DNA of 47,599 bases from Phoronis australis (lineage: Eukaryota > Phoronida > Phoronidae): positions 128,944 to 176,542 of the forward strand of contig NMRA01000731.1 in NCBI GenBank assembly GCA_002633005.1, read 5' to 3'. The position numbers were made by a program, and so were the translations under genes. A model generated the notes under the pieces. It saw only the letters and a program-made list of their open reading frames with translations. It made no database searches and was not told the DNA's origin. How positions within the stretch are numbered: position 1 is the first letter of the stretch; the number at the start of each line of letters is the position of its first letter. Shown piece by piece: positions 34,601-45,057 of the stretch.

Positions 34601-37600
34601 CTCCAGGAACTAATTTCCTTTGAAAAAAACAACATGAATCCAACTCTTGGCCATTTTAACAATATATTATGATGCGTTACTAGTTCTTGTTTTATAACCA
34701 CTTCCTACAAGTGACGGCAGGAAATGAACATTTTATAGCAAATAATCTCAGTAACACCCGAGAGTCAGAGCCAACAAATGCGAGTAAGGCAGAATCTAAC
34801 CAATCAGACAGGCCGAGTGCACGAACTAGGATAACCATGCAAACTTTGCCCGTTATTTCATCAGGGCTTGGAATGACCAATGACAAAAAACGCGGAAACT
34901 TTGAAACTTTTACGGCCCAAATCATCGCCCGATTAACCAGCCTAGAACTGGTCAATGTGAACCTTTCCCCGACAAAAATCGGGACTAAAAAAAAAAAAAN
35001 AAAAAAAAAAAAAACGTTACCACCATCAGTAGCGTGCGTCTGCGTCCTTTTAGCTCGCCCGTCTACTCCCAACCCACACATTTTTGGCTGCAGAGCGGTA
35101 GTATTTGTCGCCGCGCTTAACAATAACATGAGCCACCATTGAAAATCACACCACGCTATCCCAGATGCCCCGGTAATGTTGACAATTTACGTTCCTCCGA
35201 ACATAAAGAGCAACTTCCGCTTTTCGAGGTGAACGTCGTCTGCAACGCCGTGGTAAGAAAGGAATTTGCCGCGGAAATTTTATATCAAATCCGATTTTTT
35301 TACGCGGAAATATTATAAAAAAGCGGAAAGCACATTTGAAAAAAGCGGAAATCCGCGTTTCCGCGGAAAATTCCAAGCCCTGTTTCATAAGCGAAAAGCT
35401 GAGAAATGCCAATGCGATGGATGCAGGTTTTACTGAATCAGGAAGCCACAAGCTACAAAGGATACCAAGTGATAACATACCATGATTGAATTAAGGACTT
35501 GGTTTGTGTTTGCTGCTTCAGATGCTCTGAAATCACAGACTGTTTCTTAGCTGCATCTTCACCATCGCTGTCTGTGCCAAAGCTGGTGATGAACTCCTTG
35601 GCGTGCACGGGTGACGGAGACCGCGAGGAAGATGACCCTCGCGACCGCCTGCGGTACGGCTCGTACACGGGACTGGCTCTTGCAGCGTAACTGCAAAGAA
35701 AGAAAATTGTGCACAGTGGGTAACTCTCCAACAGAGGCAATTATTTTCACCAGTGGCTTGAGAAGTTGCATGATCTTCAGATTTCTAAACAGTCAATTTT
35801 AATCTTCTTTCTTTTAACAGCAGCACCAATATGTCAAAATATATGTATGATGCAAATTTAAGTCTCGTGACAGAAGTTAAACACCAGGCATATTTAAAAC
35901 ACAAACTGTAAGTCAAGGTACGGCAAATTGAAATACTCCCTCCGAACTAAGAAATCCTTGGCTAGAGAAGCAGAGCTACCTACCTGGGTGGACTCATCTG
36001 TCTCCCTCCCATCAGTTTCTCTTTAAATGCCCTGCGCTCCCTTCGGGACTTACGACCCTAGAAAATCACACCACAAAAATGTTCATTCGTGAAATTTCGA
36101 TTTCCAAAACAAAGCCATCAGAAAACATCATCAAAGAGAATAACACAAATGCATCTATATGATCACTTGATGTCAAAGTGCATCAAAGGTGAAAATGTTT
36201 ACATAATATGATCTGTTATTTATCACGCAAACTATTTAAATTACACACAGGCATACAAACGTTGCAAGCACATACAGTAACGTTTAATTCGAACATGACG
36301 TTTTTAAATCTTTCTGAGAGTTAAACACAATGATATGATTTCACACAACTAATAACTTACAGAAAACTGAGCACGTTCTTCCTCAATTTGCCTCGCAATC
36401 TTCATTTCTTCTGCGTCTTCTTTGTCTTTCCTCAAAGATCTGCGAGAAATCAATAACGTTTACGGATGGCACCACGATCCTTAATCCTCTACATTCGAAC
36501 ATCATCTATCAAACCAGATTCCAAGGACAAGACCGGAACAGTTGCAACATCACGCAAAGTACAAAGACGGTAACTTGTGCAGCATTTCTACGCTCCTGAT
36601 AATTTCACAAAGTACACTGTGTAAGAATCACATCAGGTAGTGCTGCACATCAAACTTCACAACATTTATTAGAGTTATTGAGTGCTTCTCCGGAAAATCA
36701 AATATGGCTAACTTCCAAGTGCTTCAAAATATAAACGTAGCCATTTATCAAGTCAAAAATAACATCTATGAGCTCCACTCTGACCAAAGTATAACCACGG
36801 AAAACAGGACCGCGTGTTGTTACCAAGCCTCATTTCATGGCTCCATTTTTAATCAATTCATTCGACACTTAGTGAATGGGATGTCCCAACATAACAGTCG
36901 TACTATCAAAGCAGTGTTCAATAATGCTTTAAAATAAGTGGGAATAATTTGACAAAACTTACTCCACATATTCTCCCACTGCCATTCCATACTGCACAGC
37001 AATGATATTCATTTGTTGCGCTTGCTCATTTGTCAGCTGGTCGACATCAATAGAAATGTCTGCAATAGAGCAATGACGGATTGCTAACCAAGTACCAGTC
37101 TAAAACAACCTCATATGTTAGCGCAAGGTTTAATGTCAACCAAAAAAGGGAAATTATCTATATATTTGCTGAAAGTAGAAAACCTGAAGAATTTGATTTT
37201 TTGACTTTGCCATTGATTGGATCACATGACCATGTCTCTTTAATTAGTAAAATTTAGCAAAAAAGAAAGGTACAGTTATAACAAAACCACAGTAACAATA
37301 ACATGGTCAAATTTTATTTGAAATAAATGCTCAAGAAATCTCAAAAATGTTAGTTTTCTCAACTGTCATGTTTTTTTTATGCAACATTAGAATTTTTCAT
37401 GAAATTCATGAAAGTCCTATTTTTGATAGCCCCTCATGCACAAACTGAAACATTGTAGAAATAACTTTTAACAGCATTTCAGAGATTAGTGCATAAAGCA
37501 TAGTATTTGAAAGTAAAGTTCCATATCAATCTGTTCTGGTATTTCTGAGATACGACTTTACTAAGTTAGCTAAATTTTTGCACTTTTTCTAGAACCTTTA

Positions 37601-40600
37601 ATAAGCTTAATCACCCAATTACATGTAATGAGGCCACAGATTCACATTACAAATGTCTTTTAACAAAGAAAATTTATCTGAGTGTAGCCAGAATGACGAC
37701 GCATTTCTTATCTGCTTACCAAAATCGATTTCTTCAATATCTGACGAGGACTCCTCGTCACTTTCATTTTTCTCTTGTTCTTCAGGAGGCGCCGGTTCAG
37801 GTACGCCTTCGTACTTGTAGGCTATTGCAACTTTTTTGTCGGCCAGTCTGAAGAAATAACATTCAATAATGCTGTTGGTTTGAGAAGTAAGAAGTTGATT
37901 CAGACAGAAACGAGAATACTACGATTTAAATAAGATGAAAGACTAAAGTAAGAAAAACAAACACTCTAGAGTAAAGTAATTTCATTGGTGGGCCCGAGTT
38001 TGGTGAATAAGATGGCTACAATTCAAATTAAACTGAGCATTTCGTATTTTATACATGATCTTCGATCAGAGCACAAAAAAAATCCCCTAGTCACATGCCC
38101 TTGCATTCTCCTTGGAAAATTTGATCCAGGTCAAACATCATGATGAATTTCAATGTGTAACATACAAAATGCTCAGGACGGGGGGGCCACTCCAAGAAAA
38201 TTGACCTGGCTAAGACAAATCTTAAATTTGAGTTAAAACTTCAATTTGTCTTAAGTTCGTTCCAAGAATGTGATCTTAAGTTTGACTTAAGTTTTTGATT
38301 CAAGTTTTGTCTTGAGTTTGACTAACTTGCCAAATGTAGAAAGACAAACATTAAGTCAGTTTCTTGGAAAAGGCCCCAGGTCAATTAACATCTTTCATAA
38401 AGCAAAATGAAGAGAATCCACAAAAGTAACAAAAAACATTCCATAAAAACAAAGCAGTCTTTCTATGTCAAAATATCTAATTTCAATCCTTACAGTAAGA
38501 TGTCACCTTGTAAGAATTTCTATGATAGTCAACGGTATTTTGTTTCATGACATCATAGCATTACCTAAACGCAGACTGCAAGGTAGGAATGTGAACTTGT
38601 GTTTCGCTCAGAATTTTACCTAAGCACTACAACAGACAATTCAAAGTAAGGCTGTGCTGGCATTTAGACTGTCAGGAATTTGAAACTTGAAACCAAGACA
38701 AAACAAATTTGACAGATTTACAATGCCAAGAATGCAGCCTTTGATCTTCACAAAGAATCAAAGTCATTTGTTAACTCGTCTTATCCGAGTACAAACAAAG
38801 CATGACTTGCCATTGAATACACATGTGTACTAGCACAATAGTTATACTTATGGGGAGTTTGAGACCATAAAACATGCAATCTCACTTGAAACTGATATGG
38901 TTGTTAAATGTTAAAGTCCATTGCATCGTCTTACTTTTTCTTTTCATCCTCAGCCACCAATGCAGCGTTCTGCGACACGTCTCCAAACTGTTCGTCAATT
39001 TGTAGTTGATGTAGAAACTGCTCTTCAGGCACTGGCAACAGAGGTGGAAAAGTGATAACAAACATTTGCACTGCCAGCAAAGAAGGTCCAATCATTTATT
39101 TACACCGCAGCTCAGGGTCTAATCTTTGAACTAGAAATCGAACTCAAAATTATTTTTGATATTTTCTGTTTTTCTTTAGTACTAATTCAAGATTATTGTA
39201 TATAACCTTTCTCGAGATTTTACTCGAAATGCAGATTTTGAACAAGTTTGTAAATTGAATCTAGGGGTCATCAATTGCAGACTTGGTCTAAACACTCCTC
39301 TTCATGAAGCACAGTACACTCTAGCCTAGAATTATAGATTCTTGTCTTGAATTCGTACCATTAAAAGTAGAACGGCAAATAACAGAAATAAGTTCCAGTT
39401 CTATTTTAATCCCTGGTCCCAGACTAACATCTTCAAACTAATTATAGTACTTTTTTACTGTTATTAGCATGGACCATTTTGTTTCAAACAAAGGCGATTG
39501 TCGAATGTTTTGATTTAATTTTGTCCAGAGTCGTGAAGAAAGGAATAGAGCTAAGGGGTGTTAGTGTGGCTTCATTCATTTTTTTCCATTCACCGAAACA
39601 ACGCTCAGTTAAACTTTACCATTTAAATACTCTGGGGTAATCTGAACTATGACTAAAGGAAAAGAGGATACTGACAATCTTAAAAAATACAGCGAAACAA
39701 TGGAAGATTGTAGCAACGAAACCACTGTAAAACAAGTACAACTTTTGACTACACCGATGAATTCCAAGAACAGGTCACGAAAGTATAGCTTAAATAAACT
39801 CAGCTGATTACAATCGTTTTCCATCAAAATTAATGACACCTCCATTAACATTTTTAGCAGTATACAATTAACCACTTTCAGTTATTTTTGACTAGTACTT
39901 AAATAAAAAGAGGAAAGTGCTCATGCAATCCACCTGTGAACCACGCTTTGTAACTACGTGGTGCTACATTTCCTTATTAAATGAATACGAACCTCCCGCT
40001 GACTCATTCTCAACCAGAATTCTGTACCGTTCATAATTACACTGCTGATCTTCATCCATTTCTTCTGCGGACATTCTGAAAAGAGAATGACACAGTGTAT
40101 AATATAAGAGCACAGCCTAGGTGCAGAGACACAGCAGTAAACCACATCTTATGCAATTAAGCTTGACAGCCCGTGGACAACGATTGGTCGGTTTTTGAAC
40201 TCCAAGTACAGGTGAAGTAGTGAGTAACAGCAGTCACGGATAGAAGTCTCCTTTGCCTTGGAGGTAGGAAAATGTGTCGTTACATTGGCTTCATTTTAAA
40301 AATGTTGGGCTTATTCTAGGAACCATGTCGGACACTATTGCATCCCTGGACACTGCCTCAAGTTTATCCAACTTTTTCTCGTCTGAAACTTCGCTGGCAC
40401 TGGAAGGTTGAATACAATTAATGCAGTTGAGAAAAGCTTAGAAAAAGCAAGGCACCAACACCTAATAGGAGAAATCAAGACTACAGAACTGCTCGACGGA
40501 TATTGCTACAGTGAGGGTAAATACAGTGAAATTTAAGTGTCGCTGTGTAACCTGGGATCGTCTTATTCTATCTGCAGTGATAATTAGCACCAATTCAAAT

Positions 40601-43600
40601 TCAAAGGTTTGATATCGAACATTTGATGATGACAGAGACACTGGGACTAAGTACGATTATACAATTTAAAAAGTTTAGTGTCATACCTATAAATACAGAT
40701 GGAGACGCAGTAAACAAAGAGACAAGGCCCCGCACACACTACAGGGAAAGATGCTTGAGCCTCCTGATAGGGGACTTCTTTCCAACAAAGGAACAGCCAC
40801 GTTTGCCTTCACTAGTTGGTGAATTTGTTACCAGCGTTTCAAATGAAAACCAACCTTCATAATACACCATTACACATCGCAGACTGAAACAGCAGCACAA
40901 TAAAATTGAAGTTACTCACAGCTTTGACCCCGGCTTGACCTCAGGAATGATATCCAGGTGGGCCCTCACGTCGAACCTGTCAATCATGTTCTCCCGATTT
41001 CCCTGCCATGGCATCCTGAACATTTCAAAAGGAAAAATTTCCGTTCATTTTGAGAACTAATATTCTTGTAGCTACCATATAAACACGTATTTTGAGCCCA
41101 AGTGCCTGCATGTAAAGCTCCGTCCATGTTTCGAATTTGACGCATGCACATATATGAGAAACACTTAAGTAAAACCGACGAGCAATTTCTAATATATTAC
41201 ATGAAAGAGGCTTGATAACTGTTACAGAATGGTAAAAGTTGATGTGTATTCAATCAAAAACTAAACTATAATGAACGAAAAATGTTATAATTAGACAAAA
41301 GACGCACAAAACTATTTGTTAAACACATACATAAGGGACAGCCATATGTACCCACAAATCAAGCTACCGTATTCGCCGTAATAACCGCCCATGCCCCTAT
41401 AAGCGCCCCCCCACGCGTTTTCAGACTTTACTGAAATGAGCGCCCAGTCCATGAACGTGTACAAGCGAATAATGACGTACCTACAGTCCTAAAACTCGGC
41501 TACAGTAGCGTCTTCAATTTATCAAAAAAATTTTGCACGGGTCTTCTAGCCCACCAGCGGCACTGCTACGTTTGTATTTAGCCGTGACTATACACTTCAA
41601 AGTAACGCAGCGCTTCAAAAAGAACGCAACAGCGTTGCTACGCTCTCGCGACGACCGCGTCCCACTATGGTCTGACCTTTAGTAGACACATCGTCTGTCG
41701 CATGAATAAAAATAACTCGGTGGTAAACGCACGTGGCCAGGAAGCGCGCGCGCTACATACATGAACCTGTCATCAAAGACATTAGTCGGGAACTTTCCAT
41801 TCATGAAACGGGTAGCATAGCATCGATAAGAAATGAATATTGGCACTAATTTCCGACAATTTCAAATACTATAAAACATTTGCGTTATTTTTGAGATGGA
41901 TTGTTTGATTAACCATAATTGGTGTTATTAAGCCAAATATCCGATAAAATGACAACTGACAGTGAATGCTTACACACCCTTACACCGAAAAATAACTGTC
42001 AGATAGTTACGTACGCATCCAGCTACACGGCAACTAATATGGGCCTTACCGAGACAAATGTCGAAAGTTTTTAGCACGAGACCGGCCAGTGCTGAATGAA
42101 ACACGCTCTGGTTTAGGCCTACTGCCTGTGCAAATTTCTTTAGACACATCTAGCTAGTTAGATTGCGTGCCTCTGGCCAAAAGACGGTCTCTGCTTTGGC
42201 AAATGAACTCTGGTGACACGCACGCTTTCGCTTATTCGCAGACGAACTTCAAAACAAACGTCACGTGACAACAACATGTTTGTTCGTCCAGACATTTTTC
42301 TCGCCGTGTTGCCGATCATACATGTAGATGGCACGATGCTGCACAGATTTGTACTTAAACCTGCCGTTAATCCAGACTCCACGGGAACTTAAAAAATCTT
42401 AGAGACGCTACTTATAAAACTTAATGAGGATTTCAGGTAATTTGCTTGAGTCGAAACCATTTTTATTCAAGCATTGAAATCGCCATATCGAAGACGGCGA
42501 TTTCGAGGCAGTCAGTAGGCGAGTTTTGGCCCTGGGATTTCAGCACAATTTTCTGTAAAATGATGGTAATTTAGCAGCAAAGTTTGATAGCAATGCACCA
42601 CAGTTTTGTTGAAAGTCTTTCATAGATTACATATACGTCACAGAGCGTAAATTTGATGAATCTTAGCTTCCGATTTCACCAGTTTCGGAGACCGGGTTTC
42701 AACCGCTTTGGGTTATAATAAGCGCCCCCCCTGAACCGAACTTTTCTAAGCGCCTGGGCGGTTATTAAGGCGAATACGGTAAGTCAAGTGTGCCCATACA
42801 CAAAACACTTGGATAATTTTTTGTTTAAAAAAATGCACTATTTCAGATGTAAGTGTATGGGCCTAAATAGGAGCAAGGAAAAATATTACTGATATCTACC
42901 AGAACAGACAAGAAACGTTTCCTTAAAAAGCACCTTCCATCAGTTTGATTACTAATCCATAGCTCGGGAGTAACACTGAACAACTGTTCAGACTATGAAA
43001 AGGAACTATTAAAAACGAGAGTAATAAATCACACCATTTAACGAAAAAATGCAAGATGCCGACATAAAATGTTAAAATGCCATCTTGGAGAAAACCAATA
43101 GTCGAGTTCTGGCAATTTCATAATTTTAAAAAGGACAGGAATTTTATCACAGTGTTTTGGTAGACTCCTCACCTGAATGTCTTTACAAACAAGTGTGTGC
43201 TATTTTCTCAATACTTAATGTCTCAAAACTCACATGCTCTGAGGACTCTCTGCAGCTATGGCAATCGATGGCTCCAGATGGATCTTCATTGACCGACCGA
43301 ACACACGGACAAACTGGGCAGGGTCTGCTTTCTACGATAAAACAGATTCACTTTAAACAACTGCACTTCAGTTTCTAGATAGTTCATCACCGACCTGCTG
43401 TATAAATATATCAATCTTAAACTGGAATGAAAACGTATATCACAAATATTTCGAAGTCTGGTCAGCACGCCACTGACTTGTAGCCACATCACACGGCCTT
43501 TTCAGACTTATATTCATTAGGTCATGTGATGTGGCCAACAGGTGGTGTGCTGACCCGAACAGAAATATTTGCGAGACCTGCTATTTTGAAATAAATGCCG

Positions 43601-44111
43601 TTTGCAGGAATTTTTAAAAAGACTACAAAGGAATTTAATAACTCATTTGATCACAGACAATGCAACTTCATGAAGACTCATTTTAAGTGTTTGTTAGAGC
43701 GATCGCTTTGTTGAAGTTAGTGGCCTATTGTGTTCATTGCTACGTCAAAACTGACATCATGGGTTTGCAGACTTCATGAACCTCTTTTCACTCGGTTTGT
43801 ATAACCAAACAGCAGAGAAGCACTACAACTAAACGAAAACATTACGATGAAAATGTCTTCAACATGTAACTTCACTTTATAATTTACAGACAAATCCAAG
43901 TATTGCACATCTCAAGACAACGTCAAATAGTAAATATGTTAGAAATTTGTAGAACCATCACAACTTCATTTCTAGCTAAATACAGACTGCAACTCCAGCC
44001 AACGTTACGTACAATTCGTTCGTAGTATTCCCTACGTCGATCTGCCCTCTTTTTAAAGTCTACCATGAGACCCCGGATCTTCTTTTCTTGCTTCCTCGCT
44101 TCATGCCACAT
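25532..44111 (-). CDS. CLASRP: CLASRP/SFRS16 ortholog, CLK4-associating SR-rich splicing protein (complete)
   Basis: Eighteen coding exons on the - strand join into one 655-residue frame; human CLASRP is about 670. Exons (high to low): 44111-44013, 43331-43234, 41015-40920, 40075-39993, 39031-38935, 37847-37720, 37059-36963, 36439-36361, 36057-35984, 35690-35481, 34411-34085, 33623-33525, 32919-32871, 31049-30983, 28424-28366, 27477-27392, 26461-26339, 25628-25532. The start MWHEARKQEKKIRGLMVDFK and motifs DPAQF, MPWQG, NMIDRFDVRAHLD, QCNYERYR and FITSFG match the SWAP/DRY_EERY N-terminal region of CLASRP. An alternating Arg-Ser domain (about 375-463), the KLTPHERLKRKMQ and FKADK segments, and a second short RS tail follow. 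The human protein binds CLK4 and affects alternative splicing in the nucleus, and the same role is inferred here. Every junction keeps frame with GT-AG sites. Confidence 0.95.
26339..26461 (-). CDS. CLASRP: CLASRP coding exon 17
   Basis: Residues 583-623, RSEYSKSVRRSRDRSSEKEK then NRSRSRSRSPRNYSRRR. This is the start of the C-terminal RS tail. Acceptor ttctag, donor GTGAGT. Confidence 0.92.
26753..26803 (+). repeat. 18-bp minisatellite, nearly 3 copies
   Basis: Unit gacgtgtcatgttacgtt repeated in CLASRP intron 16. Confidence 0.9.
26857..27002 (+). repeat. 73-bp tandem duplication
   Basis: Two copies beginning aaatcattcctcataggagt in CLASRP intron 16, with only a few differences. Confidence 0.92.
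27392..27477 (-). CDS. CLASRP: CLASRP coding exon 16
   Basis: Residues 555-582, MREDELRNRAIEMRRKEREK then RLEEYERE, matching human REDELRAMARKIRMKERERREKEREEWER. Acceptor gtttag, donor GTAACC. Confidence 0.92.
28366..28424 (-). CDS. CLASRP: CLASRP coding exon 15
   Basis: Residues 535-554, FKADKIAEKTKQEKMQQEQL, matching human FKADKKAAQEKMIQQE. Acceptor ttccag, donor GTAGGT. Confidence 0.92.
28741..28936. mobile_element. Tc1/mariner-like MITE in CLASRP intron 14
   Basis: The right end ...ACTTTTGGCCAGTACTG, followed by TA, matches the MITE at 4780-5048. The left boundary (TA, then cagcaaaaatgacagg) is less sure because that end appears shortened. Confidence 0.45.
29499..29746. repeat. 31-bp minisatellite, 8 copies
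   Basis: Exactly eight 31-bp units with the core catgccttgaggtacacaca then aggggcg, in CLASRP intron 14. Because 31 is not a multiple of 3 and the unit lacks stops on the - strand, all three - frames are open (up to 123 codons). These ORFs are a by-product of the repeat. Confidence 0.95.
30180..30572. repeat. Foldback element, about 200-bp arms, in CLASRP intron 14
   Basis: The left arm (tttcggagtcatgaagttta..., 30182 on) and the right arm (...taaacttcgtgactccgaaa, ending about 30570) are inverted copies with roughly 80% visible agreement around a short centre near 30365-30385. They share ggtaactggagcc, ctgtgtctgttatgtcatca and gtagatgg blocks. Confidence 0.8.
30855..30912. mobile_element. 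Right terminus of a related Tc1/mariner-like MITE
   Basis: ggggaattctggttcattttg and acttttggcttgtactg, then TA, match the other two copies. The partner end was not found. Confidence 0.45.
30983..31049 (-). CDS. CLASRP: CLASRP coding exon 14
   Basis: Residues 513-534, GGPKLTPHERLKRKMQLQLT then KR, matching human KPKLTPQEKLKLRMQKALNR. Acceptor tttcag, donor GTACGT. Confidence 0.93.
32871..32919 (-). CDS. CLASRP: CLASRP coding exon 13
   Basis: Short 49-nt exon, residues 496-512, RADLRTSVGKPSSSEPK. Two overlapping donors exist. GTCAGT at 32870 keeps frame with exon 14; the stronger-looking GTAAGA four bases on would not. I chose the in-frame one. Confidence 0.78.
33525..33623 (-). CDS. CLASRP: CLASRP coding exon 12
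   Basis: Residues 463-495, RTPIKRYRRPSLSSSASNSD then an acidic/basic Ser-rich end. Acceptor ttccag, donor GTGAGA. Confidence 0.88.
33742..33894. repeat. 51-bp minisatellite, 3 copies
   Basis: Units start at 33742, 33793 and 33844 with the core gtagattgtaaacccctgac, in CLASRP intron 11. The 51-bp period keeps a 17-codon repeat open on the - strand, but it has no start or splice support. Confidence 0.93.
34085..34411 (-). CDS. CLASRP: CLASRP coding exon 11 (main RS domain)
   Basis: Residues 354-462. A Pro-rich lead (RESPPPVPASEDTSDKP) is followed by about 75 residues of Arg-Ser dipeptides. At DNA level this is an imperfect repeat of ggtcaaggtctcg-like units. Acceptor tttgtag, donor GTACAC. 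RS domains of this type are phosphorylated by CLK kinases. Confidence 0.93.
34862..35382. mobile_element. 521-bp MITE with 13-bp TIRs in CLASRP intron 10
   Basis: Perfect 13-bp termini CAGGGCTTGGAAT / ATTCCAAGCCCTG are flanked by direct repeats TTTCAT (34856-34861 and 35383-35388). Subterminal GCGGAAA motifs recur at least five times, mainly in the right third. A poly-A run with an N sits inside. There is no transposase. CAGGG ends recall hAT elements, but the visible target duplication is 6 bp instead of 8. Confidence 0.8.
35481..35690 (-). CDS. CLASRP: CLASRP coding exon 10
   Basis: Residues 284-353. SYAARASPVYEPYRRRSRGS is followed by SRSPSPVHAKEFITSFGTDS, the conserved FITSFG motif, and a Gln/Lys-rich end. 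Acceptor ttgcag, donor GTATGT. Confidence 0.93.
35984..36057 (-). CDS. CLASRP: CLASRP coding exon 9
   Basis: Residues 260-283, GRKSRRERRAFKEKLMGGRQ then MSPP, matching human GRRSRRQRREFREKRLRGRKISPP. Acceptor ttctag, donor GTAGGT. Confidence 0.93.
36361..36439 (-). CDS. CLASRP: CLASRP coding exon 8
   Basis: Residues 233-259, ESLRKDKEDAEEMKIARQIE to RAQFS, a charged helical segment. Acceptor tcgcag, donor GTAAGT; ends in phase 0. Confidence 0.92.
36963..37059 (-). CDS. CLASRP: CLASRP coding exon 7
   Basis: Residues 201-232, DISIDVDQLTNEQAQQMNII to YGMAVGEYV. Aligns with human DVDELNQEQVADLNKQATTYGMADGDFV. Donor GTAAGT. Confidence 0.93.
37720..37847 (-). CDS. CLASRP: CLASRP coding exon 6
   Basis: Residues 159-200, LADKKVAIAYKYEGVPEPAP then an acidic ESDEESSSDIEEIDF stretch that corresponds to the Glu-rich segment of human CLASRP. 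Donor GTAAGC. Confidence 0.92.
38180..38377. mobile_element. About 200-bp MITE-like element in CLASRP intron 5
   Basis: The left end gggggggccactccaagaaa and right end tttcttggaaaaggcccc are inverted repeats. The inside is rich in cttaagtttgacttaag-like palindromes. The target duplication is unclear. Confidence 0.6.
38935..39031 (-). CDS. CLASRP: CLASRP coding exon 5
   Basis: Completes Val126 and encodes PEEQFLHQLQIDEQFGDVSQ to EDEKKK. Matches human SEEQCLYQIYIDE...EDEKKK. Donor GTAAGA. Confidence 0.92.
39993..40075 (-). CDS. CLASRP: CLASRP coding exon 4
   Basis: Residues 99-125 plus one base. It contains QCNYERYRILVENESAG, the DRY/EERY-type motif of the family. Acceptor tttcag, donor GTTCGT (weaker than its neighbours). 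Confidence 0.92.
40920..41015 (-). CDS. CLASRP: CLASRP coding exon 3
   Basis: Residues 67-98, MPWQGNRENMIDRFDVRAHL to VKPGSKL. This is the most conserved block of the SWAP N-terminal domain. Acceptor gttcag, donor GTGAGT. Confidence 0.95.
41367..42779. mobile_element. 1.4 kb inverted-repeat transposon, non-autonomous, in CLASRP intron 2
   Basis: Termini CCGTATTCGCCGTAATAACC and its counterpart with one mismatch are perfectly placed between TA dinucleotides (41365-41366 and 42780-42781), indicating a TA target duplication. The right side (42490-42745) matches 2225-2480. No long ORF is present, so it needs a transposase supplied elsewhere. Confidence 0.85.
43234..43331 (-). CDS. CLASRP: CLASRP coding exon 2
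   Basis: Residues 34-66, KADPAQFVRVFGRSMKIHLE to AAESPQSM; acceptor TCGTAG, donor GTGAGT. Matches the human DPAQFLQVHGRACKVHLD region. The Met codon is split AT|G with the next exon. Confidence 0.93.
43444..43570. repeat. Inverted repeat (about 46-bp arms) in CLASRP intron 1
   Basis: aaatatttcgaag...ggtcagcac...gccacatcac on the left is mirrored by gtgatgtggcc...gtgctgacc...aaatattt on the right, with a loop of about 33 bp. Confidence 0.75.
44013..44111 (-). CDS. CLASRP: CLASRP coding exon 1 (start codon)
   Basis: Encodes residues 1-33, from MWHEARKQEKK to REYYERI, then donor GTACGT; phase 0. The ATG is preceded by a spliced leader: an acceptor tttattttcag lies about 25 bp upstream of it. 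Confidence 0.95.
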
Positions 44112-44671
44112 GGTGCTTTTTCAACTGACGAAACTGAAAATAAATTAATATGTACATAAGGCTCTTGGGAGCAACATATGGAGAAAGTGTATGAAAAAGA
44201 ATTGTGATTGTATTGATGATTATGAGGGAAGCAATCAAAAATATGAGCAACAGAGAATTAGTTTTGATTGAGTTTACATAGGACCTAATATGGCTAACAT
44301 CGGAACATCAAGTATTATGCTTTATCGGATTCATATCAAGCGTTCAGATACTATGCCTTTTGTACTATTCTCAAAGATGACGGCAGGAATTGTTGTTCAA
44401 TTGACCACTTTTCCATGAAGTATATTTTCACCCAAAAGTTATGGACAGCTCTTGGCGATAATTATTGGGGGCAGCGTTGGTAAACCAACTACAGTCTGAG
44501 ATGTCCCTCTACACATCTAAGATGGTACTCATACTAATGTGATTTTGAATGATGGTTAAGCCAGACGTTTGATTAGGGGAGTATTTGTTCGAGTTGGGAG
44601 GAATTAAAAACATCATCAATGGCCACTAAGGAGTCCCTCTATGCGCAAAAGTTACTGATAACAACAGTGCG

Positions 44672-44784
44672 ATGCTTAATTCATCGAAAAGCTTCCGCCG
44701 TAAGAAGCGCCTGCAGGAGCTTCACCGTCTGTACTACTGTAGTTCAGCTGAAGATGTTGGTCACTGTCTAGGAGAAAAGCACAG
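44672..44784 (+). other. Exon-like open segment opposite the CLASRP 5' UTR intron
   Basis: ATG at 44672 opens 37 codons, SKSFRRKKRLQELHRLYYCS then AEDVGHCLGEKH, up to a GTCAGT donor at 44785. The composition looks protein-like, but no family is recognised and no partner exon was found. Coding status is uncertain. Confidence 0.2.
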
Positions 44785-45057
44785 GTCAGTGACGTGTGCA
44801 CTCACTGCCAGGCAAAACCCAGTGAGAACTGTACAGTGCCTCTAAATAAATTATAAGGATGCGCAGCAGATTGTAGACAATAACCGAATACCGGCCTAGT
44901 TCAGAGCAGTCAGTGACTGAATGACTGAATGACTGAGTCTGAGGCAGTGGCTGTGTGAGTGTCCAGCTTCCGACCAAGTCCAAGTGCAAATCAGGACATC
45001 GGCAACATCAGTATATTCGACCAGTGCTCGGCATTGTACAAAGGCTAAGTTACTTAC

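Noticed and set aside
34687-35142. 151- and 145-codon ORFs crossing the poly-A/N run
   Set aside because: They run through an N and a homopolymer inside the MITE at 34862-35382; poly-Lys/poly-Phe frames are not evidence of a gene.
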